Assembly (NCBI GenBank): GCA_020348365.1
Contig: CP070749.1
Location: forward strand, 831,808-837,403
Source: Candidatus Bathyarchaeota archaeon
Lineage (GTDB): Archaea; Thermoproteota; Bathyarchaeia; Bathyarchaeales; Bathyarchaeaceae
Length of the DNA: 5,596 nucleotides
Reading direction: 5' to 3'
In this document: in pieces, positions 1 through 4,766 of the stretch
Numbering within the stretch: the first letter of the stretch is position 1
Layout: the number at the start of each line of letters is the position of its first letter
Program-made: the position numbers and the translations under genes
Notes under the pieces: model-generated
Seen by the model: only the letters and a program-made list of their open reading frames with translations
What the model was told of the DNA's origin: nothing
Databases searched by the model: none

Positions 1-48
1 CTGTAGTACTTAAGGTTTCGCATGCATGCACGTGCAGAAGAGGTAAAG

Positions 49-528
49 CTATTTGCGTTCCTCCACGTAGCTGTATCCGCTGTCTACCTTCTTCTGCACT
101 CCTTCAGCGTAGCTTTCAATCCCGTTTTCTCTGATGCATTGAAGAGCTGGTGCAAGTCCTTTGTAGCCCTTACGATAAGGAGCGAGGGGCTCACACCTCT
201 CCGCTTCGTTACATTCGGCGCAGGTGCGGTATCCCTTTTGTTTTGCACATGATCGTACTTTGCAGTTTGGGTCTCCACCACCCTGCAGACAACCGGGGCA
301 ATCACCGAATAACGTGATTAAGCCGTTCATGACATCATCGAATTCGTTGTAGTGCTTGAAGCTTGGTTCCCACTTCACGAGTTCCGGCATCGCTTTGTCG
401 AAGCCATAGTGCGCTACAATATTTCGTAGATTGTTGACCGCAGTCTTAATTCTTTCTTGTCGAATTCCACAAGCGTTGCAGTAGAGACCACAGTAGCTGA
501 CGAGGTTCGCTGGTTCTGCTGTGGCCAC
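49..528 (-). CDS. DUF3795 family cysteine-rich protein
   Basis: The 159-residue product matches the DUF3795 pattern, a family of small Cys-rich proteins common in archaea and anaerobic bacteria. Its function is not established; metal or iron-sulfur binding is usually inferred. Near the N-terminus is YCGLYCNACG (C13, C17, C20), followed by DCPGC (C77, C80), C89, C94, TCAEC (C103, C106), C112 and C131, eleven Cys in all and no membrane segment. I chose the GTG at 528. The frame stays open to an ATG at 594, but those extra 22 residues are charged, precede the point where the family normally begins, and cover a better-looking zinc-ribbon gene in another frame that stops 2 bases before this GTG. 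A weak purine-rich AAGAAGGG precedes the GTG. The stop is TAG. Family assignment is firm; the start is an inference. Confidence 0.85.
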   Translation of the reverse strand: MATAEPANLVSYCGLYCNACGIRQERIKTAVNNLRNIVAHYGFDKAMPELVKWEPSFKHYNEFDDVMNGLITLFGDCPGCLQGGGDPNCKVRSCAKQKGYRTCAECNEAERCEPLAPYRKGYKGLAPALQCIRENGIESYAEGVQKKVDSGYSYVEERK

Positions 529-530
529 GT

Positions 531-641
531 CTATCCCTTCTTCACGTGTTTCTCTTTCGGTGCTCCGCAATCTGAGCATGTTGCCTGGCGGCATCTACTC
601 GCGTATTCGGTTTTGCATTCTGTACATACCCATGTTGGCAA
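531..641 (-). CDS. small rubredoxin-like zinc-ribbon protein (36 aa)
   Basis: This short frame begins MPTWVCTECKTEY and continues to CSDCGAPKEK, giving C6-x2-C9, an extra C17, then C22-x2-C25-G-A-P-K-E. That spacing and the CGAPKE ending resemble small archaeal zinc ribbons of the rubredoxin-like type, which bind one zinc through four Cys; the cellular role is unknown. The start is TTG at 641, the only reasonable start in frame close upstream of the first CxxC, with no convincing ribosome binding site. A TATA-like box at 695-702 would leave a leader of about 30 bases. The TAG stop (531-533) is followed after 2 bases by the GTG of the DUF3795 gene, so the two are probably co-transcribed and translationally coupled. 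The other frame read across this stretch lacks any family signature, which argues that this frame is the coding one. The Cys spacing is seen directly; expression is inferred. Confidence 0.65.
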   Translation of the reverse strand: MPTWVCTECKTEYASRCRQATCSDCGAPKEKHVKKG

Positions 642-694
642 TCTATTTCCGCTCTCCCTTTTACTCCAAGAAATCAGAAGGATGTGAAATCAAT

Positions 695-702
695 CTAATA
701 AA
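695..702 (-). promoter_or_regulatory. putative TATA box for the zinc ribbon-DUF3795 unit
   Basis: On the minus strand this reads TTTATTAG, close to the archaeal box A consensus TTTAWATA. Its position predicts a transcription start near 672, about 30 bases before the TTG at 641. It is a match by eye only. Confidence 0.4.
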
Positions 703-737
703 GAGTTATGCCTTCGAAACTGTTGGCTGCTGAAGTA

Positions 738-751
738 GAAGAGCCGCAGCA
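738..751. repeat. 14-bp repeat, copy 1 (GAAGAGCCGCAGCA)
   Basis: An identical 14-mer occurs at 4502-4515, where it forms the codons just before the stop of the 31-aa membrane microprotein. Here it lies between the divergent zinc-ribbon and MFS promoters. A looser match (GTTGGC, then AAGT) precedes both copies. Read in the same frame, this copy has TAG where the other has TGG, so it could be a remnant of a paralogous microprotein. Chance is not excluded. Confidence 0.45.
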
Positions 752-757
752 CTTGAT

Positions 758-780
758 ATGTTTACGAATGCTTTAAACAT
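758..780 (+). promoter_or_regulatory. putative promoter and operator of the 805 MFS gene
   Basis: TTTAAACA at 772-779 is a good archaeal TATA box, with its centre about 29 bases before the GTG at 805, so the predicted transcript begins almost at the start codon. A 7-bp inverted repeat, ATGTTTA (758-764) and TAAACAT (774-780), spans the region upstream of the box (where the TFB element would sit) and overlaps the TATA box, as an operator for a repressor might. The repeat is short enough to occur by chance; its position is what makes it suggestive. Confidence 0.4.
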
Positions 781-804
781 GAGGGCTTGGTAGAAACTTT
801 CTGA

Positions 805-1932
805 GTGGAACATTTGAATCAGGTTAGGACTGTACTCGTCATTCAGGTTATCCATTCTTTTGTCAGTGGAGTTCTTGCGATTGCTTTGCCATTGATGATG
901 AAGGAGAGGAACATTGACATCGTGGTGATGGGGCTTGTGTTTGCAGCTTTGCCCTTGATCATGCAGTTTGGCAGGATGGTTTTCGCTACGTTTTCTGACT
1001 TCTGGGGTCGGAAACCCTTCTTTGTCTCCAACGGGATTCTAGGTGTTTTCTCAGCTCTGATTTACTACTTCGCACATGCACCTGCAGAGTTTCTATTGGG
1101 CAAAGTCGTGGAGGGGGTTAAGCAAGGCAGTTTATGGGCTGTGAATAGGCCTTTCCTCCTGGAGAAGAGCGGAGGACATTGGAGAATTCTAGTCTATTTG
1201 AGAGCGGTCCTCTACGTTTCTTTTGCTGTCGGAAGCTTGTTGGCTGGTTTCTTTGTCATCTGGTTCTTGTATGATGGAACAATGATGCTGTGTGCCGTGT
1301 TGGGAGTCTTCATATTTGCTCTGTCTCTTCTGCTGGTTGGTGAGAAGAGGAAAAGGTTCAGTATGAAAGAGGCTTTGCACTTTCTGGATTTCAGGAAGAA
1401 GAAGAGACTCTTCAAGATTTTTCTGATTCTGTTCTTCGTATTGGGTTTGTCCTATGGTTTTCGTGGAGGTTTCGTGATACCATTGTTCCTAGATAATTAT
1501 GGGTTCACCACTGGGACAATCGGATTAGTTATTGGGGTGCAGACTCTGTTAGCTGGCGTTTTTTCCTATTTATTCTCGAGAAGCAGCAAGATGAGGTTGC
1601 TCATTCTCTTGAGTGGCATATTATACTTCGCCACTTTTTCTGTGCTTGGTCTCTTGGGTTCAGTTCTCGCAAGCATTCTAGTCATTGCCTATGGCCTTGT
1701 TGAAGGTATGACTAGTATTGGTCAGGAAGGAATCTTATCCAGAATCACGGATAAGAGTTCATATGGAACCGATATTGGTTTGTTGATGACTGGGCTTCAT
1801 CTTGGAGAAACATTCAGTTTGGCATTATCCGGTCTTCTCATTTCAATGTGGGGTTTTGTGGTTCCATTCGTGCTGACAGCTCTGACCTACGGGGTCTTCT
1901 CTGTAGCATCATACATCATTCTAAGGGAATAA
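805..1932 (+). CDS. MFS transporter, compact (375 aa)
   Basis: This is a hydrophobic integral membrane protein with roughly eleven to twelve predicted membrane segments in two halves, split by a basic cytoplasmic loop at about residues 180-203 (GEKRKRF ... FRKKKRLFK). The loop between segments 2 and 3 carries the MFS motif A as FSDFWGRKP (residues 63-71), with the conserved Asp and the GRK triplet intact. The family moves small solutes using ion gradients; the substrate cannot be read from sequence. At 375 residues it is near the short end for the family. The start is GTG at 805, directly after an in-frame TGA at 802-804. There is no ribosome binding site, but a TATA box lies about 29 bases upstream, which fits leaderless translation. 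A TTG at 814 is an alternative. The stop is TAA, with no clear terminator after it. The MFS call is secure; any finer function would be a guess. Confidence 0.9.
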   Translation: MEHLNQVRTVLVIQVIHSFVSGVLAIALPLMMKERNIDIVVMGLVFAALPLIMQFGRMVFATFSDFWGRKPFFVSNGILGVFSALIYYFAHAPAEFLLGKVVEGVKQGSLWAVNRPFLLEKSGGHWRILVYLRAVLYVSFAVGSLLAGFFVIWFLYDGTMMLCAVLGVFIFALSLLLVGEKRKRFSMKEALHFLDFRKKKRLFKIFLILFFVLGLSYGFRGGFVIPLFLDNYGFTTGTIGLVIGVQTLLAGVFSYLFSRSSKMRLLILLSGILYFATFSVLGLLGSVLASILVIAYGLVEGMTSIGQEGILSRITDKSSYGTDIGLLMTGLHLGETFSLALSGLLISMWGFVVPFVLTALTYGVFSVASYIILRE

Positions 1933-2060
1933 CACGCATACATGCTGAGAAACCATATCCGAAGAGAACGAAGCCTATTGAAAAGAGGATTAGTGTTAAT
2001 AAGCTCTGAAGGAGACAAGAAGGTAGCTGCCTGAGGATCAACAATGGATGTTGTATTGGC

Positions 2061-2204
2061 TTGACTGAAACGTTCACAGATGTTTGCGGATGCGTCTTTG
2101 AGGTTCAAAGCGACGTCTTTGTCTGCGTCAAACGCTGCCCAAAGCATAGTAAACCCAAGCCAAAAAGACCCTACCGACCGAAAGCTGAATGTGTGAGACC
2201 CTGA
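2061..2204 (+). CDS. candidate small Cys-rich (CGC...CxxxC) protein, 47 aa
   Basis: The frame reads CGCVFEVQSDVFVCVKRCPKH followed by a Lys/Arg/Pro-rich tail ending at TGA. The pairing of C9-x-C11 with C22-x3-C26 and H29 suggests a small metal-binding knuckle, and the CGCVFEV...KRCPKH pattern recalls small uncharacterised archaeal proteins. I cannot name a family. The TTG at 2061 is the only reasonable start. GGATG lies 10 bases upstream, which is weak support, and the frame is open back to a TGA near 2007 without an ATG or GTG, so the 5' end may have decayed or been frameshifted. The opposite strand also has an open frame here (86 aa from an ATG at 2147). Its Ser/Phe/Leu-rich composition is what the complement of a Lys/Pro-rich frame produces, so I prefer this strand. 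It lies between an MFS gene and a DUF167 gene on the same strand. Confidence 0.4.
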   Translation: MTETFTDVCGCVFEVQSDVFVCVKRCPKHSKPKPKRPYRPKAECVRP

Positions 2205-2215
2205 AAAGCTTGATC

Positions 2216-2247
2216 TTCCAAGTTTCTGATCTCGCTTCTACTTGGAA
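2216..2247. repeat. 8-bp inverted repeat upstream of DUF167 gene
   Basis: TTCCAAGT (2216-2223) and ACTTGGAA (2240-2247) are perfect inverted repeats with a 16-base spacer. The right arm runs into the TATA-like sequence of the DUF167 gene. It could be an operator or a stem-loop ending the upstream transcript. No T-tract follows, so I favour the operator reading only slightly. Confidence 0.35.
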
Positions 2248-2253
2248 TTATTA
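2246..2253 (+). promoter_or_regulatory. putative TATA box of the DUF167 gene
   Basis: AATTATTA is centred about 28 bases before the ATG at 2278. No Shine-Dalgarno sequence lies between them, so this spacing predicts a leaderless mRNA, the same arrangement as at the 805 MFS gene. Confidence 0.4.
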
Positions 2254-2277
2254 AGGCAGGGAACCTAGATTGCCCTT

Positions 2278-2574
2278 ATGAAGATTCAGGAGACCGGGCA
2301 GGGAATAGTCATTGAAATCCTTGTGAAGCCGAAATCCAAGCAGTTCCAAGCGAAAATCGAAGATGATAGAATTGTTGTGTTCTGCCGAGAAGCTCCCATG
2401 AAGGGCAAGGTCAATAGAGAGTTGACAAAAGAGTTTTCAAGGCTTTTCAAGAGGAGAGTGCAGATCATCTCCGGATTCACTTCAAGGCAGAAGAAGCTTC
2501 TGATAGCTGACGTTAACGTAGAAGAGGTTCGTGAGATTCTATCCGCGATTAGCCAGAGTCGGCTGTGCGACTGA
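2278..2574 (+). CDS. DUF167 (YggU/UPF0235) family protein
   Basis: The 98-residue product has the features of the DUF167 family in order: a beta strand with VKPKSK (residues 16-21), the conserved APMKGKVNREL segment (39-49, matching the family's P-x-G-x-A/V-N-x-E-L core), and SGFTSRQKKLLI (65-76, matching G-x-x-S-R-x-K). Length is typical for these small alpha/beta proteins found across bacteria, archaea and eukaryotes. No biochemical role is established for the family. The ATG at 2278 is the first in the frame and leaves the expected short N-terminal strand. With no ribosome binding site and a TATA-like box 28 bases upstream, it is probably translated from a leaderless transcript. It ends with TGA only 6 bases from the stop of the convergent metallopeptidase gene. 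The family call is firm. Confidence 0.9.
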   Translation: MKIQETGQGIVIEILVKPKSKQFQAKIEDDRIVVFCREAPMKGKVNRELTKEFSRLFKRRVQIISGFTSRQKKLLIADVNVEEVREILSAISQSRLCD

Positions 2575-2580
2575 ATGAAA

Positions 2581-2985
2581 TCAGCATACCTCGCGCGCAG
2601 ATCTTCGCTTCCGGAATAGTCGGTGCAGTTCGTCAACCTTTTTCTTGGTGATGTAGCCTTTGTGTGGGCGAAAACCTCCTGAGAAGGCTCTGGGAATATG
2701 TAGTAGTTCATGAATCAACGTTTTTTCTTTGTCTTCTTCACTCATCTTATCGTATCTCTCAGAGATGATTTCAATCAGGTAGGTTGGTGGCCGTCTCAGA
2801 GCTTCCTGCCATATCCTACCTAATCCATGAATTCGAGCAACAGTGCCTTTGGATTTTGAGCCACTACTTCGGTAGCAATGCACGAATTGAGGAATTATAT
2901 GGAATAGATCTAGACAATCCATAATCTCATCCACCAAGGCTTCTACATCAGGAGCCTCTGCATACTTTATCGTCAACATTAACAC
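2581..2985 (-). CDS. putative zinc metallopeptidase (HExxH, PhageMetallopep-like)
   Basis: The 134-residue product carries HELLH at residues 92-96, embedded in LIHELLHIPRAFSGGFRPH. H92 and H96 would bind zinc, E93 would be the catalytic base, and H108 is the likely third ligand. Upstream segments RIHGLGRIWQEAL (51-63) and PPTYLIEIISERYDKMSEE (66-84) fit the uncharacterised putative metallopeptidase family first described from phages and widespread in archaea. There is no signal peptide or membrane segment, so it should be cytosolic; its target is unknown. The GTG at 2985 is 6 bases after the TAA of the MFS gene at 2992-4239. An ATG at 2979, two codons in, is equally possible, and an AGGTG overlaps the GTG. 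The tight spacing implies one transcript with the MFS gene. It converges on DUF167 with a 6-base gap. Confidence 0.85.
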   Translation of the reverse strand: MLMLTIKYAEAPDVEALVDEIMDCLDLFHIIPQFVHCYRSSGSKSKGTVARIHGLGRIWQEALRRPPTYLIEIISERYDKMSEEDKEKTLIHELLHIPRAFSGGFRPHKGYITKKKVDELHRLFRKRRSAREVC

Positions 2986-2991
2986 CTGTTC

Positions 2992-4239
2992 TTACCCTGT
3001 TTCTCTGGCCTCTGAACCTGCACTATTCGAGGGCGAGGCCACATCGATTGTCAGGAAGAAGAAGACTAGGGTTGCGATGATTCCCATCACTCCAAGGGTG
3101 CTCGCCATAACCCCGTAGTCAAACAAGACAAGCATGAGCCCACCCAATGCTGATCCAACCGCATTGCCAAGGCTTATAGCTGCAGAGTTCAGGGACATCA
3201 TCGTTCCACGGAATCTCGGAGTCTGCTCGAGAGACAGACTGTTAGCCGCTGAAGATGCCATGCCAAAAAACCAAGCAGCCAAGATGAACAATGCCAAGGA
3301 AAGCCATAGACTGAGCAAGTGCACAAAAAAGATTGTGATTACGCCCGCTAAGAAAGTCGTTACAACCGTTACAGTCTTCCGCCCAAGACTGTTTACAAGC
3401 CGACCTGCAGCCAAGCTGCCCAGAGTGTAGCACAAAGCCGCTCCTATCACTACTCCAGACGAAAAATCTACCGACACTGAGAATCCTTGCCTGAAGAAAG
3501 ATACTCCATAAATCAGGACAGCCATAAACGCAGCCATGCGGAGAACATGACCGACCAAGCAAGCAAGAGCAGATCGGTCTGATAAGACCTCCTTGAAACT
3601 CTCCAGAATAAGCCCCCTGCCTATTTCCTGCTTATCGCCAGGTTTGGAACGTGGGAGACCGATTGAAGCCAGAAGGAGACTTCCAAGTGAAATCGGAATC
3701 ACGAATCCCAAGAGCGTGAAGCGCCAGCCTCCAATGCCTGCGATGAAGCCGATTGTCGGAGCTCCAATGAGATACGATAGAGAACCAGCGGCTATTATCC
3801 ATCCCACTGCATTCCCCCTCTTGTCTAAGGGAAAGTGTTCTCCAACCAGAGTGGTAGCCATTGGAAAAACCATGGCCGTTCCCACCCCAGTTAAAGAATA
3901 GAATATGAGCATCAACTCAAAATTCGAAGCAAAGAAGCATCCCAAGGCTGAAATAGTGATGAATAACAGCCCCGCAATCAGCAACAACTTGCGCCCAAAC
4001 CGGACACTCAGAATCCCCATGAACAATCCGAAGATCACTGCAACAGCATATGAGACAGTGCTCATCTGCCCCATCAAACCCACCGACACTTCAAACGTCA
4101 CTGCTATGTCAATCAAAAGCAGACTCACCAGAACTCCCAAGGGCCCCGTCGCGAAATTAGAGATAGCCAAAGAAGGGAGGAGCAATCTTCCATGAGAATC
4201 CTCCTCTTGAATACTATTTGAACCGTCTCCCGAATTCAC
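2992..4239 (-). CDS. MFS transporter, DHA1-like (415 aa)
   Basis: This is a twelve-segment MFS permease of normal length. A hydrophilic N-terminal stretch of about 18 residues precedes the first membrane segment. The loop 2-3 motif A is GILSVRFGRK (75-84); its usual Asp is replaced by Val, but the GRK is kept. A second-half copy reads GRLVNSLGRK (279-288). Segment 5 contains GSLSYLIGAPTIGFIAG (152-168), resembling the Gly/Pro-rich motif C of drug/H+ antiporters of the AraJ/Bcr type, so export of a small molecule is a reasonable guess; the substrate is unknown. The central loop (about 196-222) is charged. The GTG at 4239 is supported by GGTGAG 5 bases upstream; the stop is TAA. The metallopeptidase gene follows after 6 bases. 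It is not a close copy of the MFS at 805, which is shorter and has a different motif A. Confidence 0.93.
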   Translation of the reverse strand: MNSGDGSNSIQEEDSHGRLLLPSLAISNFATGPLGVLVSLLLIDIAVTFEVSVGLMGQMSTVSYAVAVIFGLFMGILSVRFGRKLLLIAGLLFITISALGCFFASNFELMLIFYSLTGVGTAMVFPMATTLVGEHFPLDKRGNAVGWIIAAGSLSYLIGAPTIGFIAGIGGWRFTLLGFVIPISLGSLLLASIGLPRSKPGDKQEIGRGLILESFKEVLSDRSALACLVGHVLRMAAFMAVLIYGVSFFRQGFSVSVDFSSGVVIGAALCYTLGSLAAGRLVNSLGRKTVTVVTTFLAGVITIFFVHLLSLWLSLALFILAAWFFGMASSAANSLSLEQTPRFRGTMMSLNSAAISLGNAVGSALGGLMLVLFDYGVMASTLGVMGIIATLVFFFLTIDVASPSNSAGSEARETG

Positions 4240-4244
4240 GCGGA

Positions 4245-4250
4245 CTCACC
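4245..4250 (-). promoter_or_regulatory. ribosome binding site of the 2992-4239 MFS gene
   Basis: On the minus strand this reads GGTGAG, complementary to the end of 16S rRNA and 5 bases before the GTG. It decides the start: no ATG in this frame lies near the first membrane segment. The stretch from here to about 4358 holds no other convincing gene apart from a possible 24-codon leader frame (see findings). Confidence 0.6.
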
Positions 4251-4358
4251 TATAAGATAGATGCAATCCCTTGCCGAAGCTGATGCTTCCGCACTCATCA
4301 CTTCCAACATCTCTGAGCTATTCCAGAGTATGCACTTATGCCTATTTGTCTTTAGAAC

Positions 4359-4367
4359 ATTAATATG
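4359..4367 (+). promoter_or_regulatory. putative TATA region for the microprotein gene
   Basis: ATTAATATG is an AT-rich, TATA-like stretch. On the plus strand it predicts a start near 4389, about 35 bases before the ATG at 4425. The sequence is nearly symmetric and could also serve the minus-strand MFS gene. Its direction cannot be decided from sequence. Confidence 0.3.
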
Positions 4368-4368
4368 C

Positions 4369-4420
4369 ATACCTCGAGATCGCGCGCGCAGGGTCAGTGT
4401 AGAGGATGAGCTCGAGGTAT
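4369..4420. repeat. perfect 10-bp inverted repeat overlapping a ribosome binding site
   Basis: ATACCTCGAG (4369-4378) and CTCGAGGTAT (4411-4420) are exact inverted copies separated by 32 bases that include an alternating CGCGCGCGC run (4381-4389). The right arm contains GAGGT (4414-4418), the ribosome binding site of the ORF at 4425. If both arms are transcribed, the stem would hide that site; if transcription starts near 4389, the arms instead flank the start site as a DNA operator would. Confidence 0.6.
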
Positions 4421-4424
4421 CGTG

Positions 4425-4520
4425 ATGTTGGAGATAAACGCAACCGTCGAGGCGCTGGTGATCGTCTTCGCCATATGCTGCCTGCTGTTGTTGGCAAGTT
4501 GGAAGAGCCGCAGCAGTTAA
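4425..4520 (+). CDS. candidate single-pass membrane microprotein (31 aa)
   Basis: The frame encodes MLEINATVEA, a hydrophobic segment ALVIVFAICCLLLLAS (residues 10-25), then WKSRSS and TAA. Acidic residues precede the segment and basic ones follow it, so the positive-inside rule predicts an N-out, C-in helix. I do not recognise a family. Support for a real gene comes from its surroundings: GAGGT 6 bases before the ATG, a TATA-like stretch at a suitable distance, and a T6 tract 4 bases after the stop. An in-frame GTG lies immediately before the ATG. Codon third positions are G or C in 25 of 31 codons. The ribosome binding site lies in one arm of a perfect inverted repeat, and the last codons contain a 14-mer also found at 738-751. 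It is very short and could still be fortuitous. Confidence 0.5.
   Translation: MLEINATVEALVIVFAICCLLLLASWKSRSS
4502..4515. repeat. 14-bp repeat, copy 2 (GAAGAGCCGCAGCA)
   Basis: Exact match to 738-751. Here it forms the end of the microprotein frame, spanning the W-K-S-R-S codons. Confidence 0.45.
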
Positions 4521-4524
4521 CCTC

Positions 4525-4551
4525 TTTTTTGGCTTGAGCCCGAGGGGCTCA
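4525..4551 (+). terminator. T-tract terminator with adjacent hairpin
   Basis: TTTTTT at 4525-4530 follows the microprotein stop by 4 bases, typical of archaeal oligo-T termination. Immediately downstream, TGAGCCC (4535-4541) and GGGCTCA (4545-4551) form a perfect 7-bp stem with a 3-base loop. The hairpin comes after the T tract, so it is not a bacterial-type intrinsic terminator in this direction. Confidence 0.45.
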
Positions 4552-4582
4552 CCTGCGACCCTTGTTCAAGTCCGTCTACGAG

Positions 4583-4594
4583 GCGCGCGCGCGC
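4583..4594. repeat. alternating GC tract
   Basis: Twelve bases of strict GCGCGC alternation, a sequence able to adopt Z-DNA. It lies in the otherwise moderate-GC region upstream of the thermosome gene. A shorter run of the same kind is at 4381-4389. No gene is supported between 4552 and 4776. Confidence 0.5.
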
Positions 4595-4598
4595 TCCG

Positions 4599-4627
4599 CT
4601 AACAGTTTACTCTCCTCTGACAGTTTA
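4599..4627. repeat. short direct repeat CTRACAGTTTA, period 18
   Basis: CTAACAGTTTA (4599-4609) and CTGACAGTTTA (4617-4627) differ at one base and are spaced 18 bases apart, close to two helical turns. They lie roughly 105-135 bases upstream of the predicted thermosome transcription start. They could be activator sites; nothing more can be said from sequence. Confidence 0.35.
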
Positions 4628-4677
4628 ACCTTTCTAATTTAGAAGCGGAGTTTCCAAGACTGATACATCAAACAACG

Positions 4678-4733
4678 CAATGCCTGCGCGTGCTTTAGCA
4701 ATCTTTATATTTTCGGACTCTATGCAGGCATTG
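4678..4733. promoter_or_regulatory. perfect 10-bp inverted repeat around the thermosome TATA box
   Basis: CAATGCCTGC (4678-4687) and GCAGGCATTG (4724-4733) are exact inverted copies. The dyad centre falls at 4705.5, within the TATA box at 4704-4711. The right arm ends at the predicted transcription start, so the left arm would not be transcribed and the pair more likely acts as a DNA operator than as an RNA stem. Confidence 0.55.
4704..4711 (+). promoter_or_regulatory. TATA box of the thermosome gene
   Basis: TTTATATT matches the archaeal box A at 7 of 8 positions, with GCAATC just upstream as a weak TFB element. The predicted start is near 4733, leaving a leader of about 45 bases that carries the ribosome binding site. 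Confidence 0.65.
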
Positions 4734-4766
4734 TCTAACTGAATAAGAATGAACAGGATGAGAATA

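Noticed and set aside
20..36. Seventeen-base alternating purine-pyrimidine run containing the palindromes GCATGCATGC and TGCACGTGCA
   Set aside because: It lies downstream of the DUF3795 stop near the window edge, with no T tract or spacing that would make it a terminator or operator; too little context to call.
457..733. Plus-strand open frames of 70-76 aa over the DUF3795 and zinc-ribbon region
   Set aside because: They are antisense to two Cys-motif genes and have no ribosome binding site or recognisable domain.
1887..2147. 86-aa open frame on the minus strand over the MFS 3' end and the following gap
   Set aside because: It overlaps the C-terminal codons of the well-supported MFS gene, is rich in Ser, Phe and Leu as expected of a complement frame, and shows no family signature.
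2584..2600. GCATACCTCG followed by CGCGCAG, resembling 4367-4391
   Set aside because: The match needs an 8-base gap, and this copy lies in the coding end of the metallopeptidase gene; probably coincidence.
4541..4600. GTTCAAGTCC resembling a tRNA T-loop near 4564-4573
   Set aside because: The flanking five bases on each side (CCTTG and CCGTC) do not pair, and no acceptor, D or anticodon arm can be built around it.
4680..4742. 20-codon plus-strand frame starting ATGCCTGCGCG within the thermosome promoter
   Set aside because: It spans the TATA box and predicted start site, so it would not be transcribed intact from this promoter, and it has no ribosome binding site.
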